This document shows, one piece after another, positions 8,532 to 17,010 of a DNA stretch of 64,000 bases; within the stretch, counting starts at the first letter, position 1; every line of letters starts with the position of its first letter. The notes under the pieces were generated by a model. That model saw nothing but the letters and a program-made list of their open reading frames with translations. It ran no database searches and had not been told where the DNA came from. The stretch spans positions 124,001 to 188,000 of the forward strand of contig NZ_BMTT01000001.1 of the NCBI RefSeq assembly GCF_014649815.1, given 5' to 3'. The DNA comes from Streptomyces mutabilis (GTDB lineage Bacteria > Actinomycetota > Actinomycetes > Streptomycetales > Streptomycetaceae). The translations under genes were made by a program, and so were the position numbers.

Positions 8532-9181
8532 CCCGCCGCGTCGTACTCCTCTTCCTGGCCGCGTTCCTGCTGATCGGGAGCGCGGGCCAGGTACAGGCCG
8601 CCGGTTACCGCTACTGGTCCTCTTGGGACCGCGACGGCGACAAGTGGGTCTACGCCACCCAGGGCCCGTCCCTCGCCCGCCCCTCCGACGGCGATGTCCA
8701 GGGCTTCCGCTTCGCGGTGAGCGTGAACTCCGGCGACGCGGCCCAGCCCCGCGGCACGGCGGAGTTCGCGTCGATCTGCGCGAGTACACCGGCCGAGGAC
8801 GGCACCAAGCGCGTCGCCCTGGTCCTCGACTTCGGTACGGCCTCCGACGCCCCGTCCGGCGAGACGCCGCCGGCCCCGCGCACGGCCTGCGCCCGGGTCT
8901 CCCCCGACGCGACGACGGCCGACGCCCTGGCCGCCGCGGCGGGCTCGCTCAGGTACGACAACAGCGCCCTGCTCTGCGCGATCGCGGGGTATCCGAAGTC
9001 GGGGTGCGGGGAGCAGGTCCCGGCGGAGAGGGAGCCGACGCCCACCGAGCCGTCGGACCGGAAGGCCGCGGAGGACGAATCCGACGGCCCGTCGGTAGGC
9101 CTCTATGCGGGCGCAGCGATCGTGGCGGCCCTGGCCGGAGCGGCGACCTGGCAGGCGAGGCGGCGCAGGAATGCCCCGTAA
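8528..9181 (+). CDS. SCO2322 family secreted membrane-anchored protein
   Basis: Encodes 217 aa with a GTG start overlapping the previous stop by 4 nt. It has a signal peptide (residues 1-24, ending QAA), an extracellular domain of ~140 residues and a C-terminal membrane helix (LYAGAAIVAALAGAATW) followed by a basic tail. The domain opens with YRYWSSWDRDGDKWVYATQ and has four Cys residues that may pair. Segments such as SPDATTADALAAA and a dGD-like DGDVQGFRF recall fragments of the DUF4430/transcobalamin beta domain, but that is only an impression. It always co-occurs in my knowledge with this ECF operon and probably works with the barrel protein in capture of the transported vitamin. Confidence 0.78.
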   Translation: MTRRVVLLFLAAFLLIGSAGQVQAAGYRYWSSWDRDGDKWVYATQGPSLARPSDGDVQGFRFAVSVNSGDAAQPRGTAEFASICASTPAEDGTKRVALVLDFGTASDAPSGETPPAPRTACARVSPDATTADALAAAAGSLRYDNSALLCAIAGYPKSGCGEQVPAEREPTPTEPSDRKAAEDESDGPSVGLYAGAAIVAALAGAATWQARRRRNAP

Positions 9182-10319
9182 CGGGCAGCCCGCTCAGCCC
9201 ACGGGCAACGGCGCCGCACAAGCGCCGCGGCCCGCGGGAGGTCGTGGGGCCCTCCACCCCGGCGCCTGGTGGCTCTGGGCGCTCGCCCTCGGCACCGCCG
9301 CCACCCGCACCACCAACCCGCTCCTCCTCGCCCTCCTCATCGCCGTCTCCGCCTACGTCGTGGTCACCCGCCGCCCCCACGCGCCGTGGTCCCGCTCCTA
9401 CGGCGCCTTCGTCAAGCTCGCCCTCGCCGTCCTCCTCATCCGCCTCCTCTTCACCACGGTCCTCGGCTCACCCATCCCCGGCACGCACACCCTCGTCACC
9501 CTCCCCGAAGTCCCCCTCCCCGACTGGGCCCAGGGCATCCGCCTCGGAGGCCGGGTCACCGCCGAGGGCCTCGCCTTCACCCTGTACGACGCGATGAAGC
9601 TGGCCACCCTCCTCATCTGCGTCGGGGCCGCGAACGCCCTCGCCAACCCCTCCCGCCTCCTCAAGTCCCTCCCCGGCGCCCTGTACGAGATGGGTGTGGC
9701 CGTCGTCGTCGCCCTCACCTTCGCCCCGCACCTCATCGCCGACATCCAGCGCCTGCGCGCCGCCCGCCGCCTCAGGGGCCGCCCGGACAGGGGCGTACGC
9801 GGCCTGCTCCAGGTCGGACTGCCCGTACTGGAGGGCGCCCTGGAGCGCTCCGTCGCCCTCGCCGCCGCGATGGACGCCCGCGGCTACGGCCGTACCGCCG
9901 ACGTCCCGGCCGCCGTACGCCGCACCACCGCCGCGCTCACCCTCACGGGCCTGCTCGGCGTCTGCGCGGGGACGTACGGGCTGCTGACGGCCGCGGGCGG
10001 CACGTACGGCGTCCCCGTCCTCGTGGCCGGAGTCGCCGCCGCTCTCGGGGGCCTGTGGCTCGGTGGCCGCCGGACCGTGCGCACCCGCTACCGCCCGGAC
10101 CGCTGGGACGCCCGCGCCTGGCTGGTCACCGCGTCCGGCGCCGCCGTCGCGGCCCTGCTCTTCCTCGCCGCCGCCCGCGACCCGGCGGCGCTGCACCCGG
10201 GCGTGGTCCCGCTGGTCGCGCCGTCCCTCCCCCTGTGGCCGGCGGCGGCCGTACTGATCGGCCTGCTCCCCGCGTTCGTCACCCCCACGCCCGAGACCGC
10301 TGTGAAGGAGCCGTCGTGA
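9171..10319 (+). CDS. ecfT: ECF transporter transmembrane component EcfT
   Basis: Encodes 382 aa. The ATG at 9171 lies within the last codons of the upstream gene (11-nt overlap). It has 5-6 hydrophobic segments in the N-terminal ~200 residues. The two short coupling motifs that EcfT proteins use to grip the ATPases are present: AARRLRG near residue ~201 and AAMDARGYG near residue ~240. Residues ~255-370 add extra helices, making it longer than typical EcfT (~260 aa). It should form the membrane scaffold linking the S component to the EcfA-EcfA' protein that follows. Confidence 0.9.
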   Translation: MPRNGQPAQPTGNGAAQAPRPAGGRGALHPGAWWLWALALGTAATRTTNPLLLALLIAVSAYVVVTRRPHAPWSRSYGAFVKLALAVLLIRLLFTTVLGSPIPGTHTLVTLPEVPLPDWAQGIRLGGRVTAEGLAFTLYDAMKLATLLICVGAANALANPSRLLKSLPGALYEMGVAVVVALTFAPHLIADIQRLRAARRLRGRPDRGVRGLLQVGLPVLEGALERSVALAAAMDARGYGRTADVPAAVRRTTAALTLTGLLGVCAGTYGLLTAAGGTYGVPVLVAGVAAALGGLWLGGRRTVRTRYRPDRWDARAWLVTASGAAVAALLFLAAARDPAALHPGVVPLVAPSLPLWPAAAVLIGLLPAFVTPTPETAVKEPS

Positions 10320-12013
10320 TCCGCTTCGAGGACGTGTCGGTCACGTACGACGGTGCGACCGAACCCACCGTCCGGGGCATCGACTTCGCGGTCCCGGAAG
10401 GCGAACTGGTCCTGCTCGCAGGGCCCTCGGGAGTCGGCAAGTCCACCGTCCTCGGCGCGGTCAGCGGCCTCGTCCCGCACTTCACCGGCGGCACGTTGAG
10501 CGGCCGGGTCACGGTCGCCGGCCGCGACACCCGCACCCACAAGCCGCGCGAACTCGCCGACGTCGTCGGCACGGTCGGCCAGGACCCGCTGTCCCACTTC
10601 GTGACGGACACCGTCGAGGACGAACTCGCCTACGGCATGGAGTCCCTGGGCCTGCCGCCGGACGTGATGCGCCGCCGCGTCGAGGAGACCCTGGACCTGC
10701 TGGGCCTCTCCGACCTCCGGTCCCGCCCCATCGCCACGCTCTCCGGCGGCCAGCAGCAGCGGGTCGCCATCGGCTCGGTCCTCACCCCGCACCCGGAGGT
10801 GCTGGTCCTGGACGAGCCGACCTCCGCCCTGGACCCGGCGGCGGCGGAAGAGGTCCTGGCGGTCCTCCAGCGCCTGGTCCACGACCTCGGTACGACGGTC
10901 CTGATGGCCGAGCACCGACTGGAGCGGGTCATCCAGTACGCCGACCAGGTCGTCCTGCTCCCGGCCCCGGGGGAGCCCCCGCTGCTCGGTCCCCCGGCGG
11001 AGGTGATGGCCGTGTCCCCGGTGTACCCCCCGGTGGTGGACCTGGGCAGGCTGGCGGGCTGGTCCCCGCTGCCCCTGACGATCCGGGACGCCCGCCGCCG
11101 TGCGGCCCCGCTGCGGGACCGGCTGGCCGACCGGGAGATCCCGGACCGCACCCCACCGGCCGCACCGGCCGCCTCGCGGCCGGCGCCCCCCGCGCTCCGG
11201 CCCGCCCCCTCCCGTCGGTGGCGGCGCGGAAAGCGGGTGGAGACGCCCGCCGCCGCCTCGCCGTACGCAGCCGAGGTCCGTTCCCTCGCCGTCCGCCGCG
11301 ACCGGGTCCAGGCGCTGCGCCACGTCGACCTGACCGTCTCCCCGGGCGAGACGGTCGCCCTGATGGGCCGCAACGGCGCCGGGAAGTCGACCCTCCTCTC
11401 CGCACTCGTCGGCCTGGTCGAACCGTCCTCCGGTTCCGTCCGGACCGGTGGCGCGGTACCGCACCGCACGGCCCCCCGCGACCTCGTCCGCCGGGTCGGC
11501 CTGATCCCGCAGGAGCCGCGCGACCTGCTGTACGCCGACACGGTCGCCGCCGAGTGCCAGGCCGCCGACCGGGACGCGGAGGCGCCCCCCGGCACCTGCC
11601 GCACCCTGCTCACCGACCTGCTCCCCGGCGTCACCGACGACACCCACCCCCGCGACCTGTCCGAGGGCCAGCGCCTCACGCTCGCCCTGTCCGTCGTCCT
11701 GACCGCCCGCCCTCCCCTCCTCCTCCTGGACGAGCCGACGCGCGGCCTGGACTACGCGGCGAAGGCCCGGCTGGCCGGCGTCCTGCGCTCCCTGGCCGCC
11801 GAGGGACACGCGATCGTGCTCGCCACGCACGACGTGGAGCTGACGGCCGAGCTGGCCCACCGCGTGGTGCTGCTCGCGGAGGGCGAGGTGATCGCCGACG
11901 GCCCGGCGGCGGACGTGGTGGTGGCCTCGCCGTCCTTCGCGCCGCAGGTCGCCAAGGTGCTGGCGCCTCGGAAGTGGCTCACGGTCGCGCAGGTACGGGA
12001 GGCGTTGGCATGA
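10316..12013 (+). CDS. Fused ECF ATPase EcfA-EcfA' (two ABC domains)
   Basis: Encodes 565 aa with GTG start overlapping the ecfT stop. NBD1 has Walker A GPSGVGKST (residues ~36-44), signature LSGGQQQR (~142) and Walker B VLVLDEPTSALD (~162). A Pro/Ala/Arg-rich linker covers ~265-310. NBD2 has Walker A GRNGAGKST (~351), a variant signature LSEGQ (~448) and Walker B LLLLDEPTRGLD (~468). The two ATPases that are separate in most ECF systems are thus one chain. The Ser-Glu replacement in the second signature motif is a common degenerate form. It powers uptake of the vitamin bound by the S component. Confidence 0.92.
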   Translation: MIRFEDVSVTYDGATEPTVRGIDFAVPEGELVLLAGPSGVGKSTVLGAVSGLVPHFTGGTLSGRVTVAGRDTRTHKPRELADVVGTVGQDPLSHFVTDTVEDELAYGMESLGLPPDVMRRRVEETLDLLGLSDLRSRPIATLSGGQQQRVAIGSVLTPHPEVLVLDEPTSALDPAAAEEVLAVLQRLVHDLGTTVLMAEHRLERVIQYADQVVLLPAPGEPPLLGPPAEVMAVSPVYPPVVDLGRLAGWSPLPLTIRDARRRAAPLRDRLADREIPDRTPPAAPAASRPAPPALRPAPSRRWRRGKRVETPAAASPYAAEVRSLAVRRDRVQALRHVDLTVSPGETVALMGRNGAGKSTLLSALVGLVEPSSGSVRTGGAVPHRTAPRDLVRRVGLIPQEPRDLLYADTVAAECQAADRDAEAPPGTCRTLLTDLLPGVTDDTHPRDLSEGQRLTLALSVVLTARPPLLLLDEPTRGLDYAAKARLAGVLRSLAAEGHAIVLATHDVELTAELAHRVVLLAEGEVIADGPAADVVVASPSFAPQVAKVLAPRKWLTVAQVREALA

Positions 12014-12864
12014 CGGGGCCGTCCTCACCGCACGACCGCCAGGCCCGCGCGGTCCGCCTCGGCCCGCGCTCCGTCGCCGCGCTCGCGCTGGTCAGCGCGG
12101 TCGGTGCGGCGGGCTTCGGCTGGCCCTTCCTGGCCCCGCCGGACGCCTCCCTGAACGCGCACGCGCAGGACGCGCCGTGGCTGTTCGCGGGCCTGCTGGT
12201 GCTGTTGGTGGCCGTGGTGGCGGCGACGATCTCGGAGTCGGGCCTCGGCCCCAAGGCGGTGGCGATGCTGGGCGTCCTGGCGGCGGCGGGCGCGGCACTG
12301 CGCCCGATCGGCGCGGGGACGGCCGGCCTGGAGCCGATGTTCTTCCTCATGGTCCTCAGCGGCCGGGTCCTGGGCCCCGGCTTCGGCTTCGTCCTCGGCT
12401 CGGTCACGATGTTCGCGTCCGCGCTGCTCACCGGCGGGGTGGGTCCGTGGATGCCGTTCCAGATGCTGTCGATGGGCTGGTTCACGATGGGCGCGGGCCT
12501 GTTGCCCGGCCCCGACCGGCTGCGCGACCGGGCGGAACTGCTCATGCTGGCCGCGTACGGCTTCCTGGCCGCCTTCGCCTACGGCACGGTCATGAACCTC
12601 GCTGGCTGGACCTTCATGAACACGCTCGCCTCGAACATCGCCTTCGACCCGGACGCGTCGATCCCCGACAACCTGGCCCGCTTCTTCGCGTACTGCCTGG
12701 CCACGTCCCTCGGCTGGGACGGAGGCCGCGCCGCCGTGACGGTGGCCCTGACCCTCACCCTCGGCACCCCGCTCCTGAAGGCGCTGCGCCGGGCCACCCG
12801 CCGGGCGGCGTTCGAGGCGCCGGTCACGTTCGAGAAGGCCGACGAGGTGAGCCGCCCCACTTAA
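12010..12864 (+). CDS. ECF transporter S component (predicted corrinoid/B12-pathway substrate)
   Basis: Encodes 284 aa with ATG start overlapping the ATPase stop by 4 nt. About six membrane helices are seen between residues ~20 and ~255, with the family-like segments RPIGAGTAGLEPMFFLMVLSG and LTGGVGPWMPFQMLSMGW. Sequence alone does not tell whether it is CbrT-type (cobalamin), CblT-type (lower-ligand precursor) or another S family. The substrate prediction rests on the riboswitch and the barrel protein in the same operon. It is the last gene of the run, and the downstream 400 bp hold no gene. Confidence 0.85.
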   Translation: MTGPSSPHDRQARAVRLGPRSVAALALVSAVGAAGFGWPFLAPPDASLNAHAQDAPWLFAGLLVLLVAVVAATISESGLGPKAVAMLGVLAAAGAALRPIGAGTAGLEPMFFLMVLSGRVLGPGFGFVLGSVTMFASALLTGGVGPWMPFQMLSMGWFTMGAGLLPGPDRLRDRAELLMLAAYGFLAAFAYGTVMNLAGWTFMNTLASNIAFDPDASIPDNLARFFAYCLATSLGWDGGRAAVTVALTLTLGTPLLKALRRATRRAAFEAPVTFEKADEVSRPT

Positions 12865-13264
12865 CGACTGGGCCTTGGCGACAGGGGCGACGGCCGCGCA
12901 GTACGGCCCCACGGGAAAGGCGTGAACACCGAGGAGGCGAGTGTCACCCACGCGCTCGGATGAGCGCGGCGAGGACAGCGGGAGGTGGAGTGCTCACGGC
13001 TGGGCGCGAGTGGGGGGACCCCGTGGGCGGGGCAGCCGTCGTGCTGCCCGAGTCCGGGCCCACGGCGGGCAAGGCCCGGAACAGTAGAGCTCCTCGCGGG
13101 CGGTACGCGGGCGAGTTGCGGCCACGGCCCGTCGGGGGAAGAGCGCGGTCACGTCGACCGGCCGCGGCGGGGTGGTGCGGATGGCGTCCATGGGCGGTGT
13201 TGCCGTCGGCAGCGTCTGACAACGGGCGCACCGAGCCGCGTCCCGCCGATCCGGACGAAACGGG
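12865..13264. other. Intergenic 400 bp, no gene supported
   Basis: Lies between the 3' ends of the ECF operon and the convergent GlxA-type gene. Open frames here translate to Arg/Pro/Gly-rich low-complexity sequence without ribosome sites or recognisable motifs. No riboswitch, tRNA or strong terminator was recognised. Confidence 0.5.
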
Positions 13265-14266
13265 CTACATATGGGCGATCGTGCCGGTCCTGAAGCGGCG
13301 GCGGTACTCGGTCGGGGTCGTGTCGAGTCGGCGGCGGAAGGCCCTCACCAGGGTGTCGACGGTGCCGAAACCGCAGGCGGTGGCGACACGTTCCAAGGTG
13401 GCGTCCGTGGATTCGAGCTGTCGGCGCGCCGCCTCGACGCGGACCGACTCGATGTAGGCGTGCGGTGTCGTGCCGAGTTCGTTCTTGAAGATCCGGGTGA
13501 GCTGCCGGTCGCTGACATGGGCGCACGCGGCGAGGTCCGCGACCGTGAGCGGTTCGGCGATGTGGCGCATGATGTGGTGCCGGAGGTCCTCGATGCGCCG
13601 CGTCGTGGAGACCTGCTCCAGGGGAACGCTGAACTGGCTCTGCCCGCTGGGCCGCTTCAGATACATCACGAGCTGCCGGGCGACACGCAGCGCGACGGCC
13701 TCCCCGAGGTCGTCGGCGATGAGGGCGAGGGAAAGGTCCAGGCAGGCGCTGATGCCGGCGCCGGTCCAGACATCGCCCTCGCGGATGAAGATCGGGTCGG
13801 CGTCGACCTCGACGGCCGGGTGATCGGCGGCCAACTGCTGCGCCGTCGACCAGTGGGTGGTGGCGCGCTTGCCGTCGAGGAGTCCGGCCGCGGCGAGGAT
13901 GTGGGCCCCGACGCAGACGGAGGTGACCCGTCGGGTCCGCTCGGCCAGTTGCCTCACCCGGTCCACCACGGCGGGGTCGGTGCGCGGATGGACGGCGCGC
14001 TGACCGTCGACCTCCACCGCGCCGGGCACGATCAGGGTGTCGATGCTCCGCCCGGACAGCTCGTCGAAGGTGACGTCGGGCAGGACCCGGACCCCCGCGC
14101 CGGTGGTGACCGGGTCCATGGTCTCGGCGGCGAGGACGACGTCGTAGCCCGCCGCCTCGTCCGTCTCCCGTCGCGCGAGGGAGAACACCTCCGGCGGTCC
14201 GGTGACGTCGAGCAGGTCGACGTCTTCGAAGAGGACGATGGCGATCAGTCGGCTGACGGTGTGCAA
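13265..14266 (-). CDS. GlxA family regulator (DJ-1/PfpI domain plus AraC HTH)
   Basis: Encodes 333 aa from a TTG at 14266, chosen because a GGGGGG ribosome site stands 5-8 nt upstream; in-frame ATGs at 14320 and 14308 and a GTG at 14329 lack one and would place a palindromic operator inside the gene. Residues ~5-170 are a DJ-1/PfpI domain with the nucleophile-elbow Cys in VTSVCVGAHIL. Residues ~220-325 are a double-HTH AraC domain with VSDRQLTRIFKNELGTTPHAY and ATACGFGTVDTLVRAFRRR. Such proteins sense small metabolites and activate adjacent operons. It is divergent from two isochorismatase-fold hydrolases, its likely targets. Confidence 0.85.
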   Translation of the reverse strand: MHTVSRLIAIVLFEDVDLLDVTGPPEVFSLARRETDEAAGYDVVLAAETMDPVTTGAGVRVLPDVTFDELSGRSIDTLIVPGAVEVDGQRAVHPRTDPAVVDRVRQLAERTRRVTSVCVGAHILAAAGLLDGKRATTHWSTAQQLAADHPAVEVDADPIFIREGDVWTGAGISACLDLSLALIADDLGEAVALRVARQLVMYLKRPSGQSQFSVPLEQVSTTRRIEDLRHHIMRHIAEPLTVADLAACAHVSDRQLTRIFKNELGTTPHAYIESVRVEAARRQLESTDATLERVATACGFGTVDTLVRAFRRRLDTTPTEYRRRFRTGTIAHM

Positions 14267-14284
14267 GGAACCCCCCACGCTCGG

Positions 14285-14330
14285 CGACACCGGTGTCGGT
14301 TTCTGCATGTTAGACGACATTGCCGACACC
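14285..14330. promoter_or_regulatory. Palindromic operator set upstream of the GlxA-type gene
   Basis: CGACACCGGTGTCG at 14285-14298 is a perfect 14-bp palindrome. The half-site CGACACC recurs in direct orientation at 14324-14330, 39 bp from the first. The cluster lies between the regulator's TTG start (14266) and the first hydrolase gene (14413), fitting autoregulation and target control by an AraC-type protein. Confidence 0.5.
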
Positions 14331-14412
14331 GCAGGTGGTCCGTAGCGTCATAGGCGCAGGTCACCGAGCCGGTGAACTGCCTTTCCCGACAAGCCACATG
14401 AGGCGGTTTCGC

Positions 14413-15003
14413 ATGCCGAGAACGACCCTGCGCCAGCTCAACGGTTTCGACGACACCCCCGCGAAGCTCGCCGGCTCGACCCTGGTCCTGATCGACTACC
14501 AGAACACCTACACGACCGGCGTGATGGAGCTGGACGGCTGGCAGGACGCACTCGACGCCGGTGCCCGACTGCTGGCGCGGGCCCGTCAGGAGGGCGCGAA
14601 GGTCGTCCACGTCGTCAACGACGGCGGCGAGGGCACCCCTTACGACATCCGCGCCGAGATCGGCTCGATCCACCCGGGCGTCGCACCGCTCGACGGTGAG
14701 CCCGTCGTCGTCAAGAAGGCGCCGAACGCGTTCGTCGGCACGGACCTCGACCAGCATGTCGACGCCGCCGGCAACACCGACCTCGTCCTCGCCGGCTTCA
14801 TGACGCACATGTGCGTGGCCTTCACCGCCCAGGGCGCCTTCCTGCGCGGCAACCGCCCCACGGTCGTCGCCGACGCCTGCGCCACCCGCGCGCTGCCGGT
14901 CGCGGGCACCGAACTGGACGCCCGCCAGGTGCACCTCAGCGCCCTCGCCACCATCGCCGACCTGTACGGGGTCGTCGTTCCGTCGCAGAAGGAGATCTCC
15001 TGA
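14413..15003 (+). CDS. Isochorismatase-fold cysteine hydrolase (cytosolic paralog)
   Basis: Encodes 196 aa. The ATG at 14413 is preceded by GAGG at 9-nt spacing; an ATG at 14398 would add five residues. The catalytic triad of the family is complete: Asp28 in LVLIDYQN, Lys101 in VVVKKAPNAF and Cys134 in MTHMCV. Members hydrolyse amides or vinyl ethers (nicotinamidase, N-carbamoylsarcosine amidase, isochorismatase). There is no signal peptide. The next gene is a paralog with the same triad but exported; stop and start share one base (TGATG), so the pair is co-translated. The substrate is unknown. Confidence 0.88.
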   Translation: MPRTTLRQLNGFDDTPAKLAGSTLVLIDYQNTYTTGVMELDGWQDALDAGARLLARARQEGAKVVHVVNDGGEGTPYDIRAEIGSIHPGVAPLDGEPVVVKKAPNAFVGTDLDQHVDAAGNTDLVLAGFMTHMCVAFTAQGAFLRGNRPTVVADACATRALPVAGTELDARQVHLSALATIADLYGVVVPSQKEIS

Positions 15004-15725
15004 TGAAGCTGCTCCGTCCGGCCGTCGCGCTCGCCGCCGCCGCCGTCCTCTCGGTCACCGCCACCGCGTGCGGCGGTGACTCCGAGGCCGCCACCGCCAA
15101 GGACGAGCCGTCGGCCTCCGCCACCACCGCGACGAACGTCGCGAAGGACACGACGACGCTGCGCGAGCTCAACGAACTCGGTGATACCCCGGCCACGCTC
15201 TCCGACGCGACGCTCATCCTCGTCGACTACCAGAACACCTACACCTCCGGTGTGATGGAACTCGACGGCTGGAAGCCGGCGGTGGACAACGCCGAAGCGC
15301 TGCTGCAGCGGGCCCGCAAGGCCGGCACCCCGGTCATCCACATCGTCGACAAGGGCTACGACCTGAAGTCGCAGGCGGGCCAGATCATTCCGGCGCTCAA
15401 GCCGGCCGAGGGCGAGCCCGTCGTGGAGAAGAGCGTCCCCAACGCGTTCCACGGAACGGATCTCGCCGAGCAGGTCAAGAAGGCCGGCAACAAGAACGTC
15501 ATCATCGCCGGGTTCATGACGAACATGTGCACCCTGTTCACCGCTCAGGGCGCCTTCCTCAACGGCAACGCTCCGACCGTGGTTGCCGACGCCTCCGCCA
15601 CCCGGCCGCTGCCCCTGGAGGGCAACCCGAACGGCATCCCGGCACAGCAGGTCCACGAGGCGGCACTCGCCACGGTCCAGGACCTCTACGGAGTCGTCGT
15701 GCCGTCGCAGAAGTCCCTGACCTGA
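15003..15725 (+). CDS. Isochorismatase-fold hydrolase exported as a lipoprotein
   Basis: Encodes 240 aa. Residues 1-23 are a lipoprotein signal with lipobox TATAC and Cys23 as lipidation site, followed by an Ala/Thr/Ser linker to ~residue 50. The catalytic domain then keeps the full triad: Asp75 (LILVDYQN), Lys133 (VVEKSVPNAF) and Cys166 (MTNMC). The domain is clearly a duplicate of the preceding gene product, with shared TYT(T/S)GVMELDGW and VPSQK near the end. An extracellular, membrane-tethered enzyme of this cytosolic family is uncommon. It suggests that the same substrate class is handled on both sides of the membrane. Confidence 0.88.
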   Translation: MKLLRPAVALAAAAVLSVTATACGGDSEAATAKDEPSASATTATNVAKDTTTLRELNELGDTPATLSDATLILVDYQNTYTSGVMELDGWKPAVDNAEALLQRARKAGTPVIHIVDKGYDLKSQAGQIIPALKPAEGEPVVEKSVPNAFHGTDLAEQVKKAGNKNVIIAGFMTNMCTLFTAQGAFLNGNAPTVVADASATRPLPLEGNPNGIPAQQVHEAALATVQDLYGVVVPSQKSLT

Positions 15726-15864
15726 CCTGACCCTGGCCTGACCTGGCCTGGCCTCAGGCTCTGACCCACCCCCACCCTGAAATCCCCCCACCCTGAACTC
15801 CCCCCACGCCCCCCCACATCGCCAAACGGCACTTTCACTCACGAAGCAAGCAGAAAGACGGGGC

Positions 15865-17010
15865 ATGGCAACACGTAGAGGATTTCTGGGTACCGCGTCG
15901 GCCGTCGGGGCGGCAACGCTGTTCACCGGCCAATCGGCCTCCACCGCCTCGGCGGCCACCGCGGGAGCCACCGCGACCGACGAGAAGGCGGCACGCGACG
16001 CGATACGCGCCGTCAACGCGAGGATGCGCGCCAACTACGCGACGCTCAAGAGCGAACTGACGACGCAACTCAGTCCCGTCATCGTCGTTTCCAACAACGC
16101 GGTCGGCGGACGCTTCACCCTCATCAACAACGGCACACAGGTCGAGACCGTCGACCCGATCCCGGAGTACTTCGAACTGGCCAAGTCGATCGCCCACGTA
16201 CCGCTGGGCGTCTTCTCGGTACTCGCCGCCTACCTCAGCGACCAGGTCCCCAACATCCCCAACGCGGACCGCATCGACCCGCACGATCTCGACATGGTCG
16301 TCACCAAGGCGCCGGGCGACAAGGGCTGGATCACCCCGCTGAACGCCTTCGCATCCACGCTCCGGACGGCACACACCAAGCTCGGCACCGCGAACCTCCC
16401 CCTGGACCTGGAGAACTCCTGCGACAAGATCCTCAGTGAGGCCGTCAAGTTCATCGACGCCTCCGTCACGGCCGAGTCGTTCGACATGGTGTCCTTCAAC
16501 CGGTTCGCCGCCGCGGTCTACCCGTCCATCCGCGTCAACATGACCTTCGCCGCCACCGCGCAGATCACCGGCATCGAAGGTCTCATGAAGCGGTGGCGCA
16601 CGCTGATCGGCGAGAAGGCGTGGAGCGACCTCTACGTCACGGTCCTGTCGATCTGGACCACGGCCGAGCTGAACCAGGCGTCCATCATCATCCGCCGCAC
16701 CATGAACCAGGCGAAGGTGGACACCCACCTCATCGACCTGCCGACCGTGGAGACCCCCTCGGACCCGATCTTCGTCGCCCTCGACAACCTGGCCCGCATC
16801 GTCCAGGACAACATCGCCGCCGAGATGGTCTTCAACACCGACCTCAAGGTCGCCGACGCCCTCAAGGGCAAGGAGGACCTGCTCTCCGACGAGATCCTCC
16901 AGCAGATCGGCGGTACGGCGCCCACCGCCAGGACCGCCTCCTTCGGTACGGCGGCAGCCACGGCATCGGCCGGCGCCTGCCCGATCACCGGGCACACCGC
17001 AGCGGTGTGA
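15865..17010 (+). CDS. Tat-exported protein of unknown function
   Basis: Encodes 381 aa. The N-terminus has the twin-arginine motif RRGFLGTA (residues 4-11), a moderately hydrophobic stretch and cleavage near TASA. The mature protein is mostly alpha-helical by composition, with no Cys except one near the C-terminus (AGACPITG), and has repeated Asn/Asp-rich turns such as PNIPNADRIDPHDLD. I recognise no family. Tat export implies folding or cofactor loading in the cytosol. It follows the two hydrolases after 139 bp of a C-rich strand containing irregular CCTGACCTG and CCACCCTGAA repeats, so it may be separately transcribed though functionally linked. Confidence 0.75.
   Translation: MATRRGFLGTASAVGAATLFTGQSASTASAATAGATATDEKAARDAIRAVNARMRANYATLKSELTTQLSPVIVVSNNAVGGRFTLINNGTQVETVDPIPEYFELAKSIAHVPLGVFSVLAAYLSDQVPNIPNADRIDPHDLDMVVTKAPGDKGWITPLNAFASTLRTAHTKLGTANLPLDLENSCDKILSEAVKFIDASVTAESFDMVSFNRFAAAVYPSIRVNMTFAATAQITGIEGLMKRWRTLIGEKAWSDLYVTVLSIWTTAELNQASIIIRRTMNQAKVDTHLIDLPTVETPSDPIFVALDNLARIVQDNIAAEMVFNTDLKVADALKGKEDLLSDEILQQIGGTAPTARTASFGTAAATASAGACPITGHTAAV

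Noticed and set aside
12944..13231. 95-codon minus-strand frame in the 400-bp gap
   Set aside because: Pro/Arg/Ala-rich, no ribosome site, no relative recognised.
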